A DNA stretch of 64,000 nucleotides from assembly GCA_965153355.1 (NCBI GenBank), contig OZ231126.1, forward strand, positions 31,930,001 to 31,994,000. The letters run 5' to 3'. The stretch is from Flaccisagitta enflata. Taxonomy: Eukaryota; Chaetognatha; Sagittoidea; Aphragmophora. This document shows positions 47,150-58,253 of this stretch, in pieces. The translations under genes were made by a program, and so were the position numbers. Numbering within the stretch: position 1 is the stretch's first letter; each line of letters begins with the position of its first letter. The notes beneath the pieces are model-generated. The model was not told the DNA's origin. It saw nothing but the letters and a program-made list of their open reading frames with translations, and made no database searches.

Positions 47150-50100
47150 ACGGCGATAGAGACAGACCGACAAACAAAGGGAGATACAGACGGAGAGTCA
47201 GACATGCAGACAAGGTAATATTATTGATTATCGATCTAGTGACTGAGTGAGTCAAAAAAGTACCTATCCCGCACGCACGGAGGTTATCTGATAATCCTTC
47301 AAACACACATTTCCGCTGCTTGCAGGCACGCAGAAGATTCAAGCTGACGCCAGAACGCAGGCGGAAATTGAAGTTGCTCATCATGAAGAAGGCGATGGAA
47401 GATTTGAAACTGGAAGCAGAGAAGAAAGTCACGCAGAGGGAAGAATATCTCGCTACCAAAGTACAACCGCTCAACCTCGATGGTCTCTCGGAGAGAGGTA
47501 AATGTTGCTTGGTAGTCTTCAGTCGCCTGAAAGCGATTCCATTCCTCCTAAGTCTATAGGTTGGACAGTCTGAACGACTTACCCGGTATTAAACTTCGCT
47601 GCATCCGGCCCCGCTGACGTCTCCGACTTTATTTTACCGTCGTTGATTGCAGAGGTGATCAAACTATGCGAATCGTTGTACCGACGAATTCTGGTCCTTC
47701 ATGGAGAAACTTACGACTTGGAATTGAAGCTGTGCCAACAAGACTACGAAATCAACGAGGCAGTTGTCAGGATCAATGACATCAAGGGCAAATTGTAAGC
47801 GCTTATGACCATGAACATTAGAGGTCAGGTACACCGAAACTATTCATTTGGCTACTCCATCCAGGAGTGTTTTTCTTTCTAAACATATGAATTGAAGTCC
47901 CCGAGGCCGAGGAAGGGAGTTAGGACGCAATTTCAAGGTCGCGCATATCAGATTTTGCTCACAAAAGATCATTATCTCACAAGGGTAAAAGTTGAAATAC
48001 CCCTCTATCTTTGTAAGCACACTACATCTAAACGGAAAAAAGATAGAAGATCGCGCTTGGCGCCATTTTAAAGAACACAAAAAAATCTTTCATTTCATCA
48101 TGAATTTCGTCTAAATCGGTTGAAAAACAACTGAGTAACAAGCTTGCAAAGTTGGATGAAGTTTTAATAAACTTCAATAATTACCTCAATTTCACCCCTA
48201 ACTTTGTTAGTGTCATTTCAAAACGAAAAAAGATAGAAAATCGCGCTTGGCGCCATTTTAAAGAACACAAAAAAATCTTTCATTTCATCATGAATTTCGT
48301 CTAAATCGGTTGAAAAACAACTGAGTAACAAGCTTGCAAAGTTGGATAAAGTTTGAATAAAAAACAGCAGAGGTCATTGGTCCCTCGGGGCCCCTGCCCC
48401 TCTTGCCACCTCACACCCACATTCACTCACATAGAAGCAATGGGTACCGCTGACCATATAACGCTTTTGCGACTGTTGATCCATCCTGTCTCTTTGGAGC
48501 TGAGGACAAACTGTATATCATTGGGTGAATACCATTGTCTTTATTGTCGTAATATCAGATGAATCCCGAAGAGAGAAATGGACGTATTGGATCAAGAGAT
48601 CATGCGCAAGAGAGAAAACAGCATAGGGCTGAGATGAGGGTAGCAGAAGAACACGAGAGAAAACAAAAATATGAGGAAGAAAAAGTCAGATGGTCAGCGG
48701 TACCCCTTGCCCTTGCGGTACCCCTTGCCCATATGTGAGTGTATGCAGGTGTGAGGTGGTTAGAGGGGCAGCGGCCCCAAAGGGGCCAATGACCTATGCT
48801 GTTTTTATTGGGCAGCGGCCCCAAAGGGGACAAAGTCCTGTAGAACACAGGGGGACTTTTGTTCGTCATTCTGTCCGTCTGTTTGTCCGTGCATCCCCCC
48901 CAAGGCCCTCTCAGGCCTAAAATCTGCCCTCTTAGGCCTGAAATTTACCCTCTCAGGCCTGAAATCTGCCCTCTCAGGTCATGAATCTGCCCTCTCAAGC
49001 CTGAAATCTGCCCTCTCAGGCCTGAAATCTGTCCTCTCAGGCCTGAAATCTGCTCTCACAGATTCAAGGCCTGAGAGGGCAGATTTCAGGTCTGAGAGGG
49101 TAAATAGACCTGAGAGGGCAGATTTGGGCCTGAGAGAGGGCTTAGGAGGAACGGATGGATGGACGGACGGACGGAATGACAAACGAGTCCCCTGTGTTAC
49201 AGAGACCGTTCTGAGGCTGCTTGCTCTCCTCCATTTCACAATCACGCAAAGCAGGGCAGCAGGTATCGCTGACCAGATATTGCCCTTGGGCGACCTGTTT
49301 GAGCTTCAAGGCTGGAATTAGGGCCTGGAGGCTGGGATATGAGCCTTGCGGCTGGGATTTGAGCCTTAGGGCTGGGATTTGAGCCTCAAGCTGGTATTTG
49401 AGCCTCAAGGCTGGGATTTGAGCCTTGGGGCTAAGATTTGAGCCTCAAGACCAGGAGTTGGGCCTCAAGGCTGGGATTTGAGCCTCAAGGCTGGGATTTG
49501 AGCCTCGAGGCTGGGATTTGAGCCTGGAGACTAGGATTTGAGCCTCAAGACTGGGATTTGAGCTTTGAGGCTGGGATTTGAGCCTCAAGGCTGAGATTTG
49601 AGCCTCCACGCTAAAATTTGAGCCTCCAGGCTGAGATTTGAGCCTCCAGGCTGAGATTTTAGCCTCCAGGCTGAGATTTGAGCCTCCAGGCTGAGATTTA
49701 AGCCTCCAGGCTGGGATTTGAGCCTCCAGGCTGGGATCTGAGCTTTGGGGCTGGGATTTGAGTCTCAAGGCTAGGATTTGGGCCTTGAGACTAGGATTTG
49801 GGCCATGAGACTAGAATTGGGGCCTCAACAGGGGGGAGGACAGAGAAGAAGAAGAAGGAGAAATTTACCCTGTGCGAAAGCATAGGTCATCAGCCCCTTT
49901 GAGGCCGCTGCCCAAAAGCAGAAGCGGAGATGCACTTAGATGACTTAGAGGCGTTTCTGAATGTTCAGGGATTTCACGAGGCTGAAAGAATATATGATGC
50001 TTTTGACCTAGAATATGCACCTGCTGACAAGAAACAAAAAGATTTATCAAACTTCACCCAGTTTTGAAAGCTTGATTGTTATTCAACTAATTGAGATGAA

Positions 50101-51794
50101 ATTCATGAGATAAAGAAAGATTTTATGTGCTCTTTAAAATGCCGCCAAGTGCGATCTTTTATCTTTTCTGGTTTAGAAATGACATTCTTTTACTCAAACT
50201 TCGCCAATATTTGCAAACTTGTTACTTTGTTGTATTTCAACCGATTTTGATGGAATTCATGATGAAAAGAAAGGATTTTTTGTGCTTTTCAAAATGGCGC
50301 CAAGCACGATCTTCTATCTTTATTTGTTGAGAAGCAGTAAGCTTCCAAAGTTAGGAGTGAAATTGATGTGATTGTAAGAGTTCACTCAAACTTCATCTAA
50401 GTTTGCAAGCTTGTTACTTCGTTGTTTTTTAACCAATTTAGATGAAATTCATGAGGAAAAGAAATGATTTTTTGTGTTCTTTAAAATGGCGCCAAGCGCG
50501 GTTTTCTATCTCTATTCGTTTAGAAGCAGTAAGTTTCCAAAGTTAGGGTGAAATTGATGTAATTACAATAATTCACTCAAAGTTCATCCAAGTTTGCAAG
50601 CTTGTAACATCATTGTTTTTCAACCAATTTAGATGAAATTCATGAGGTAAAGAAGGGATTTTTTGTGTTCTTTAAAATGGCGCCAAGCGGTTTTCTATCT
50701 CTATTCGTTTAGAAGCAGTAAGTTTCCAAAGTTAGGGGTGAAATTGATGTAATTACAACAATTCACTCAAAGTTCATCCAAGTTTGCAAGCTTATCACAT
50801 CATTGTTTTTCAACCAATTTAGATGAAATTCATGAGGTAAAGAAAGGATTTTTTGTGCTCTTTAAATCGGCGCCAAGCGCGATCTTCTATCTTTATTCGT
50901 TTAGAAGCAGTAAGCTTCCAAAGTTGAGGGTGCCATTGATCCCTTGCAATATTGATATCATGGTTTTTGATCACCAAAATGAGGAATGCGCGAGTGGCAA
51001 ATTGCGCTGGTGATCCCATTCTCGGCCCTGGGGGCTTCAGTCTATATATATAGAAAGAAAAGCACTCCTGGCTGGGGTCCCAAAATGGATAATAACGGAG
51101 ATACCGATTTCTAATGAACATTACATTCATACATTGTACTTAAAATACATAGGTAACAACAGTCCGCAGCGGTGAAATCAAATTCAATTCTCTAAATTTC
51201 ATTCTGCAGCATCAAGCCCAATTTGAACCGAGTTTCGAAGACGCAGCAGAAATTGGCGCGGATGCAGGAGCAACACAAAGGATCGCAGAATCCCAATTTC
51301 ACCGCCAACTTGCGCCAAGTCGACAAATTTACCAACGAGTTGTCCAAGGGCCTCAAAGACGAGGTAGCGGGGCAGTTCTGCCCACCGATGCATGCATCCG
51401 ATCACAATTCTGGATGCGTTTTCAAACGCTCGACATCAAGGGTCTTTAAATGCATTGATCCGTGAAATACATATAGCTATGTCTATTTTGTGCGTAACTG
51501 CTACTGGAGAAGCTAGTGAAGCCGTTAAGCATTCAACGCTTTCGTACATATTGCTAGGATAAACGACAAAAACAAGTCTTACGGGTGGAAAAGAGCGGTA
51601 ATGCGCTTTGTCCCACTGTTTGACTCGATTTTTACGGACACATGAGGGACGAACAACCTCCTAAAGGAGTCCGCGACTAAAGACACATTTTATCTCTCTC
51701 GCAGGAATCGTCTGAGACGCCCGAGTGGCATCGATCGAAAAGCGTCAAAAGAACAAAGTCCAATACGCGCATTCCAGAGGAGGAAACCGCCTGA
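42923..51794 (+). CDS. TnI: Troponin I with long Arg/Glu-rich N-terminal extension
   Basis: Troponin I is the inhibitory subunit of the troponin complex on thin filaments of striated muscle. Seven coding exons join in phase: 42923-42987, 45949-46041, 46554-47214, 47326-47497, 47653-47794, 51210-51363 and 51705-51794 (TGA). This gives 458 residues. The core starts at about residue 274: RFKLTPERRRKLKLLIMKKA (troponin C/T-binding helix), then LCESLYRRILVLHGETYDLE and QQDYEINEAVVRINDIKGK (coiled-coil IT-arm), then GKFIKPNLNRVSKTQQKLAR across the exon 5/6 joint. This matches invertebrate troponin I in length and order. Residues 1-273 are Arg/Glu/Lys-rich single-helix-like sequence. Its 3' part (47085-47147) is coded by a (GA)n repeat. 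An alternative donor AAG|GTGGGG after 47052 keeps the frame and would remove 54 residues including that repeat. A CACTCTAG acceptor 30 bp before the ATG hints at a 5' UTR intron. Scallop troponin I is known to have a similar, shorter extension. Confidence 0.92.
43205..45490. repeat. Diverged tandem repeat filling troponin I intron 1
   Basis: Blocks with GAGCTAAATGAGCTAAAATG, AACGCCCTCACAGATGAGCA and AAACATGTTTTCTTGTATTT recur at about 43240-43450, 43490-43600, 44570-44640, 44930-45060 and 45110-45260. They are separated by unique AT-rich sequence. The same family appears in opposite orientation at 62820-63490. No exon is seen. Confidence 0.75.
45720..45900 (+). repeat. Family-H terminus, degenerate (troponin I intron 1)
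   Basis: AAGGCCGGATACACGGCTAC, then CGCGTGCGGGTGGGCAGGGG, ACGGACAGCCGGACC, AAAGCAGGGTGTGGAGCCAC and an A-run. Same order as 408-565. It ends about 50 bp before exon 2. Confidence 0.65.
46370..46452 (+). repeat. Family-H terminus (troponin I intron 2)
   Basis: A GGACGGACGCACAGACAGACC tetranucleotide run is followed by GGTCATAAAGTCGCGTGCAC and GCGAC plus an A-run. The hairpin GTCGCGTGCACGCGAC is perfect. Confidence 0.75.
47085..47147. repeat. (GA)n microsatellite in or beside troponin I exon 3
   Basis: About 30 GA dinucleotides. It is coding if the donor at 47214 is used and intronic if the donor at 47052 is used. On the coding frame it gives an Arg-Glu repeat in keeping with the rest of the extension. 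Confidence 0.9.
48025..48360. repeat. About 191-bp tandem repeat, two copies (troponin I intron 5)
   Basis: Units start AAAAAAGATAGAAGATCGCG and run through GGCGCCATTTTAAAGAACAC, GTCTAAATCGGTTGAAAAAC and GCAAGCTTGTTACTCAG (complement). The second copy begins at about 48219. Same family as 50080-50930, in the opposite orientation. Confidence 0.85.
48810..49300. mobile_element. Family G element (troponin I intron 5)
   Basis: The left end is TTGGGCAGCGGCCCCAAAGG, GACAAAGTCCTGTAGAACAC, AGGGGGACTTTTGTTCGTC and a GTCC run. The CCCTCTCAGGCCTGAAATCT minisatellite (48905-49130) inverts near 49060. Then come an inverted GGAC run, GAGTCCCCTGTGTTACAG, CAGCAGGTATCGCTGACCAG and TTGGGCGACCTGTTT. Same plan as 9955-10530 in reverse. 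A shorter related block precedes it at 48690-48800. Confidence 0.7.
49320..49830. repeat. 20-bp minisatellite (GGCTGGGATTTGAGCCTCAA)
   Basis: About 25 units of GGCTGGGATTTGAGCCTCAA, with variants CCAGGCTGAGATTTGAGCCT. The Ser-Gln-Pro-rich minus-strand frames are artefacts. Confidence 0.92.
50080..50930. repeat. About 190-bp tandem repeat, four to five copies (troponin I intron 5)
   Basis: Repeated units contain GTGTTCTTTAAAATGGCGCC, AAGCGCGATCTTCTATCTTT, AAGCAGTAAGCTTCCAAAGT, AGTTTGCAAGCTTGTTAC and CAACCAATTTAGATGAAATT. Orientation is opposite to 48025-48360. The two arrays lie in one intron and could pair in the pre-mRNA. Confidence 0.88.
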
Positions 51795-52440
51795 ATTTCC
51801 AGGGCGACGAAGTTCAAACATGTGTGCGCACGAATGCATGAAGTAGTACTCCCGTGAGAAACCACTTTGAGCGCGCAAATGCACTACCATATTATTTCCT
51901 CCGCCTTCCAGATTGGAAGTCCTTGTTTTTTTGTTTTTTAAACACGCCATAAATTGTCGTTGAGAGAGAACCTTCATTCGGATTTCGATGTTGCATGACT
52001 GTATATTTCGTATCCATTAAAATAGTGTTTCTACAGTGATTTCGTTTTGGTCTTGAGGGATATCAGGCTGATTAATTCATTTCCACAGTTTATTGCATAC
52101 TTTTGGCGAAAATTGATCTTGTGAGGTTCGAGGTTTAGAAGAGAGACCGAAGCTGGACGACGCCCGACATGAAGTCCCGCACATGATTCTTCCATTGCCG
52201 TCTTTTTCAGATGGTTAATGGTTCCAACGATTTACGCAACGAGCTTTATCTGATATGACAATATCAGACTGTCAGTGAACCACTCGGACACCTGACTTGT
52301 TGGTTGCTCACAGCTCTCGAGATCATTCGCAGAACCACATTCGGAAAACAAAAGCCATGTCTTAAATCCTCGTCCGGGTACAAGCAGCTACACTTTTCAT
52401 TTGGCTCGATTTAACAATAGCTGTCTTATTTTTGAGCAGT
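51795..52440. other. Troponin I 3' flank, no other feature recognised
   Basis: The stretch after the stop codon presumably includes the 3' untranslated region. An ATTAAA sits near 52016. No independent gene is supported. Confidence 0.4.
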
Positions 52441-52444
52441 TGGA

Positions 52445-52625
52445 GCAGTGGCTAGCCACTGCCCAATGGGCAGTGGGCAGTGGGGAATGGGGAGTGGGCA
52501 GTGGGGAGTAGGCAGTGGGAAATGGTTGGATGGTAGTGGGGAGTGGTTGGAGGACAGTGGAGAGAAGGCACTGGGCAGTAATAAGGTAAAGTAAGGAGTG
52601 GGCAAAAGGAAGTGGAGAGTGTGTG
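52445..52625. repeat. GTGGGGAGTGGGCA minisatellite
   Basis: Degenerate GGGCAGTGGGGAGTGG units, related in sequence to the arrays at 54030-54255 and 54530-54870. Confidence 0.8.
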
Positions 52626-53039
52626 GTGGATAGATTTAGTTAACCACGTACCCTAAGCAAAAAATTGATTAACTGAGTGAGACATAACTATGACATACCT
52701 GAGATTTTTTTTTTTCATTCATGGTGGGATTCACCAACACCATGACATTTTCTTCAAGAAACCTTAAAAGGGAAGCTACCTTGAAATGGAAACAGAACTC
52801 TTGCCAATTGAACGAAGGAGAGATTTGAGGGAAAAGTCGCTGTAATTGATTCGAGTCAACTGAATGCAGCAGCGGTGCTGCGACGCAGTGGCGTGGTGAT
52901 ACGCGAAGCTGCAGCAATGCGCGAGGCTGCGGCGATGAACGATGTGGTGATTTCAGAGCGATGGGAAAGGCACAAACAAAAGTTCGGTTTCGTACCCTGA
53001 ATAAAAACGGAAAAATCTAAAAAAACCAGTACAATGCAA

Positions 53040-53790
53040 TCACGTGCCCACAACCTAACCTCAACCCTAAACTTAATCTCAACCCTAACCTCAACCCTAA
53101 ACCTAACCTCAACCCTTAACCTAACCTCAACCCTTAACCTAACCTCAACCCTAAACCTAACCTCAACCCTAAACCTAACTCCAACCCTAAACCTAACTCT
53201 AACCCTAAACCTAACTCCAACCCTAAACCTAACTCCAACCCTAAACCTAACTCCAACCCTAAACCTAACTCCAACCCTAAACCTAACTCCAACCCTAAAC
53301 CTAACTCCAACCCTAAACCTAACTCCAACCCTAAACCTAACTCCAACCCTAAACCTAACTCCAACCCTAAACCTAACTCCAACCCTAAACCTAACTCAAA
53401 CCTTAACCTAACCTCAAACCTAAATCTAACCTCAACCCTAAATCTAACCTCAACCCTAAACCTAACCTCAACCCTAAACCTAACCTCAACCCTAAACCTA
53501 ACCTCAACCCTAAACCTAATCTCAACCCTAAACCTAATCTCAACCCTAAACCTAACCTCAACCCTAAACCTAACCTCAACCCTAAACCTAACCTCAACCC
53601 TAAACCTAACCTCAACCCTAAACCTAACCTCAACCCTAAACCTAAACTCAACCCTAAACCTAAACTCAACCCTAAACCTAACCTCAACCCTAAACATAAC
53701 CTCAGCCCTAAACCTAACCTCAACCCTAAACCTAACCTCAACCCTAAACCTAACCTCTACCTTAAACTTAGCCTCAACCCCAAATCCCTT
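53040..53790 (+). repeat. Telomere-like 18-bp minisatellite (AACCCTAAACCTAACCTC)
   Basis: About 40 units of 18 bp, in three sub-blocks with AACCTC, AACTCC or AACTCA as the third hexamer. Each unit holds one CCCTAA telomere hexamer. Both strands are open in several frames purely because the period is a multiple of three. Confidence 0.93.
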
Positions 53791-54029
53791 TCTTTTACCT
53801 ATTTCCACGGTGACGCGAAGATGAGATAGGATAAGAAGTTGAAAAAATGCTAAGATGGGATGCGAAGAGAATAGCGAGGTCCAAATGTAAAGAGAAAACT
53901 GCAGGCAAAATCGTCATTGAAGCGGCGCAAAACGGAGCTCGAAGGGGATAGGAAAACCTGGACTAAGATGTTATCAGCTATAATCCTAATTTCCTGCAAC
54001 TAAAATTGGGATATTAGCAGGTAGTTGGG

Positions 54030-54255
54030 AGAAGCGAGTAGTGGCAAGTGGAGTAAGGAGTTGGCAGTGAGGAGTGGGTAGTGGCAAGTGGAGTAAGGAG
54101 TTGGCAGTGAGGAGTGGGGAGTGGTAAGTGGGGAGTGGCAAGTGGGGAGTGGCAAATGGGGAGTGGCAAGTGGGGAATGGCAAGTGGGGAGTGGCAAGTG
54201 GGGAGTGGCAAGTGGGGAGTGGCAAGTGGGGAGTGGCAAGTGGGGAGTTGCAAGT
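54030..54255. repeat. 14-bp minisatellite (GTGGGGAGTGGCAA)
   Basis: About 15 copies of GTGGGGAGTGGCAA after a less regular start with AGTTGGCAGTGAGGAGTGG. It is non-coding. Confidence 0.92.
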
Positions 54256-54529
54256 GGATTTCCTTTGAGTATAATCAAATCCTCCAAACCACAGTTGAGA
54301 CCATCCTCCAAACCACAGTTGAGACCATCAAGGTGAAATAAAACCATCAAATGATAATCAATATGACAATATAAATATAGCTATGAAATTTAGACAAGAC
54401 TATTAAGAATAACTGAAAATCAAACTAACGAAAAGAACGTTATCATAAATTATAAATATATTAATGACTGTCTGCAATATGCAAATGAGATTCCGGCGAA
54501 TCTCCTTTGCTTACCAGTTCTACTCTGCC

Positions 54530-54875
54530 ACAGCAAGTGGGGAATAGGGAGTGGCAAGTAGGGAGTGGCAAGTGGGGAATAGGGAATAGCAAGTAGGGAG
54601 TGGCAAATGAGGAGTGGCAAGTAGGGAGTGGCAAGTGGGGAGTGGCAAGTGGGGAGTGGCTATTGGGGAGTGGCAATTGGGGAGTGGCAAGTAGGGAGTG
54701 GCAAGTAGGGAGTGGCAAGTAGGGAGTGGCAAGTGAGGAGTGGCAAGTGAGGAGTGGCAAGTGGGGAGTGGCAAGTGGGGAGTGGCAAGTGGCAAGTGGG
54801 GAGTGGCAAGTGGGGAGTGGCAAGTGGGGAGTAGCAAGTGGGGAGTGGCAAGTGGCAAGTCGGTAGTGGCGAGTG
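54530..54875. repeat. 14-bp minisatellite (GTGGGGAGTGGCAA), second array
   Basis: Same unit as 54030-54255, about 24 copies with GTAGGGAGTGGCAA variants. A short inverted piece (CCACTCCCCACTTGCCACTC) follows at about 54950. Confidence 0.92.
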
Positions 54876-55061
54876 GAATAGGACCAGTGGGCAATGGTGT
54901 AATTAACAGTGACAACAATAAACTTTATATAGTATCAGACTCCACTGCCCACTCCCCACTTGCCACTCCTGCCACTGATTAAGAATAAGACAGCTATCCT
55001 TTACTTTACCCAAAATGGGCTAGTGTAGTGGCATTGCATTATCATTGCATTATCAAAGTTA

Positions 55062-55235
55062 ACCTCTTGAGCCGAGGTTGAGCCGCGGTTGAGCCGCGGT
55101 TGAGCCGCGGTTGAGCCAAGGTTGAGCCGAGGTTGAGCCGAGGTTGAGCCGAGGTTGGGCCCAGGGTGAGCCCAGGGTGAGCCCAGGTTAAGCCCAGGTT
55201 AAGCCCAGGTTAAGCCCAGGTTGAGCCCAGGTTGA
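55062..55235. repeat. 12-bp minisatellite (GAGCCGAGGTTG)
   Basis: About 14 copies of a 12-bp unit; the first half uses GAGCCGCGGTTG/GAGCCGAGGTTG, the second GAGCCCAGGTTA. Confidence 0.92.
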
Positions 55236-55239
55236 GTCA

Positions 55240-57038
55240 TTCTTACGAATTCAGACGCTCCTAAAAGAAAAATAGAGACATTTGGTAAAAACCACTAAAA
55301 TGGTGCATGGTGTGAGGATATGGTCGAGGCTTGTAAAATCAAATTACAATCTTTAGAAATCCTGATTCTTGGGCCCTAGAAATTAGTTTACCAAAAAGGC
55401 GGCTCTCGCCGTAGGAAAAAAGTGCGGGGTTTGGAAATTTTTTGTGATTGTGTTTTGTCTGGTTGATTGCCTTTTTTTTCTCCGGGCATCTTTTTGGGTT
55501 GTTCCACTCTCTACATGTGTTTCTCTGTTTGTTCTCTGTTTGTTCTTTGTTTGCCCTCTCTTTCTCTCTCCCATTCTGATTTTTTCTCTCCCCTTCTCTC
55601 TCTCTCTCCCCTTCCATCATGTAACACGGGGTTGCAATATCGTTGCGGACAGGTGGACAGAGGCATCCAACCCCAATCCACACCCTAGCCTCAACCCCCA
55701 CACACAATCATCTAGACCGCTTGTTTTTCCACTTTTCCACTTGGACGGACAGACGGACCATCAGACCAATGAATGGACTGACGGACAAAGCCTCTCATAG
55801 CGTCCAGAGTTTAAATGAGATAGAGACTGTGCTGCCAGGATATACAAACATCCCCTGGGACAAATCAAAGTTTAAATAGACTTCAACTAACTCGATTCCA
55901 CATTTTTGGGAAAAATGCGAAAAACGCGAAAAAAAAAAATTGAAAAATCATAGCTCCAAAACTATTGATCGCACAGAATTCTGCTTCGCGTCATCTGAAA
56001 AAGGAGAATTAGCTATTTCTTAACTATTAATTTCATGCGTAGTCCCCTTTGGGTGCTTCACATAGCAAAAGTTGCTTATTTCTTTTCATCCTCTTTACCT
56101 AATGTGGAGTGGTCAATTTTAGGACCCTTACCATTTTTCTTTCATCAAAAATCGTTCATCTTCCATTTTTTAGAAAATTGTTTTTGAGAGCCAAATTTGT
56201 ATATTGCAGTGGGATAAAACAATATGCTGATCTTATTTGAATTAGCTTTTACAAATTTATATTTTTTATAGAATTTTTAATCTGCCATTTCACGAGCTCT
56301 TTTGTAATTTATGCTCTGATATTTTAATTTATTTTCACAAAAATCAAGATTTTCTTTAACTAACAATTGGTCCTTTTGTAACAATACTACACAGGATTTT
56401 GTTGAATTCTGGGAAACCAGAGGAAACTTCAAGGCCAAAACAAAAATGGAAGATGAAGGAATTTTGAGAATAAAAAAACGGTAATCTTCATGATTTTTTT
56501 CACTCCATATTGGGTTAGCGGGACGAAAAGAAAATCAAATTTTTTTCTATGCGAAGCACCCAATAGTCCCATTCTGCCCCCAAAATATATCAACTTTCTC
56601 AAACGACTCAAAAAACAAGAGAAATCCGTTTTTCTCTGCAGGACTCAAAAAGACCGAAGGGACTTCATCTCTTCGACTTTTTTCCAAATGATTATCAAAC
56701 TTTTTAGATTACTAAAGGTACAAGAGGCGAAAAGAGGACTAGTCAATCGGTAAAATTATGACCAGTTAGGACGACAAAACAGTAAAAATTTCAGCTCACC
56801 ATGGTGTTGGGGACGATGATGTGCAGACGGTTAAACCGAAACAAAATGATTTGCACAGCTCAGAGACACTAGGACAGTCTGCGCACGGCGTTGTCTTCCA
56901 ATCACGCTGCCGCCTCACAAATACGAAGCGTGGCGACGACGCATTGATTGGTTAGATTGTTTACGTGACTGACATGACTCGCGTTATAAACATTCACATA
57001 TCGCCCTGTGATAAGGCAGCGTGAACATTGCACAAGCG
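55240..57038. other. Intergenic, no gene confirmed
   Basis: Pyrimidine-rich tract at 55500-55620 and AT-rich sequence with a loosely inverted pair about 55900-56060 and 56400-56700 (TTTTTCTTTTCGTC-type and CTTCGCATAG-type phrases). CCAAT-type motifs lie at about 56898 and 56950, and an ATG directly followed by GTGAGC lies on the minus strand near 56800, as in a gene whose first exon codes only Met. No following exon was found. Confidence 0.4.
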
Positions 57039-58109
57039 TTAGGTTCCACTCGTAACAGAATCTAATGTTTCACTAATCCAAGATTTCACTTGTGAAAACA
57101 ATCCCGCCACATCCTTCATATGTCGCCCCAAACTGGGTTCTTCGGAATCACGGCCACTTTGACGCTCGGTAACGTCATTCACTCCGAATAAATAACTCCA
57201 TCCGAGATACATCAACGACAACGTGAACGATACCGACCAAGTTTCTTTCAAAACGCACCACAACACTTTGAACAAACATTTTATCGGGAAAAATAAAAGC
57301 AAACAAGCCGCTCTCCTCGTGGAAGAAAGTAGAAATGAGAGGGACCGAACGGGAAGGTAGAAGACAAGCTGAGTCAGGACCATTACGATCTGCCTAGCTT
57401 TCATGACGGTTCCTCCGTGTCGATGAAGAACCCAAAAGTCTTTTAATAGGACGTCAGTCCACCAGACGGCGATGGATAAAGCGACCAACGGCTGCACGAC
57501 CGTCGACACGTTTCCGATGTCCATACCAAGCCCGAAGACGAGGCTGGTTTTAATCAGCATCTGCGGTGAAATGGCAAATTAGAAGTAAATTAAATCAACA
57601 TGGCACAAATCTCCTTAGGTCCTTGTCGACGAATGGCTCTTCAACCATAAAGCGATGAACCATAACTAACAAATCACGATAGTCGATAAGAGTAAGCAAT
57701 ACAATGAGCTTATGTAGTGTTTCTTTCATTCATAACCTACTCTCGCTAGCTTGGGCTCAAGGCGCAGTGAAATCGCCTCTGATCAACCGCATTTTAGCAC
57801 TCGCTTGCCATTCGCATTTCAATTCAGCCATCATTCAGCTATCAATCGGCTCTCTAATCCAACATTCTACAGAAAGTACACTAGGGAGATTTGTACCTGC
57901 AACGCGAACCATCCTGTCATAAACGCGGCGAGGCTGACAACGAATACTATGACGCATTTGAAAAGCGGAATCCACGGCAGAATCGGGATCCTGTCAACCC
58001 GATTGGCCACGGTCTCGACGAGGCAGAAGTAAACCAATGCGCAGCTCAGCTCCACCACGTGAAAACGCGAAATGAAATCTTTCAGGGAATCTCCGTCACT
58101 TGAAGACAT
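57039..58109 (-). CDS. Unknown multi-pass membrane protein
   Basis: Two exons, 57897-58109 (ATG at 58109) and 57039-57560 (stop), join in phase 0 between GCGTTGCAG|GTACAA and TTCACCGCAG|ATG to 244 residues. Hydrophobic segments that look like membrane spans are VVELSCALVYFCLVETV, IPLFKCVIVFVVSLAAFMTG, STVVQPLVALSIAVWW, VMVLTQLVFYLPV, ACLLLFFPIKCLFKVLWCVL and SVSFTLSLMYLGWSYLFGV, so five or six spans. The N-terminus (SSSDGDSLKDF) and the last about 40 residues are polar, the latter possibly an amphipathic helix. There is no signal peptide and no enzyme motif. I do not recognise the family. Matching splice phase and clean hydrophobic patterning argue that it is a real gene. Confidence 0.75.
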
Positions 58110-58253
58110 TCAGTCAAACGGGAATATCAAAATGGGGAAATGGCGGATTAAATCTTCAATAATGGATTCTGCGTCGCCGATTGATATAGTAGTCTGTCCA
58201 TTGAGAATGTTGAAAATGGCAAATGGCTATTGAGGGATGAAACCGTCTACAGA

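Noticed and set aside
47025-47474. Minus-strand frame opposite troponin I exons 3-4.
   Set aside because: Antisense shadow of the charged exon and the GA tract.
53134-53808. A 224-residue minus-strand frame and several others across the telomere-like array.
   Set aside because: The 18-bp period keeps frames open in several registers; there is no non-repetitive protein sequence or splice context.
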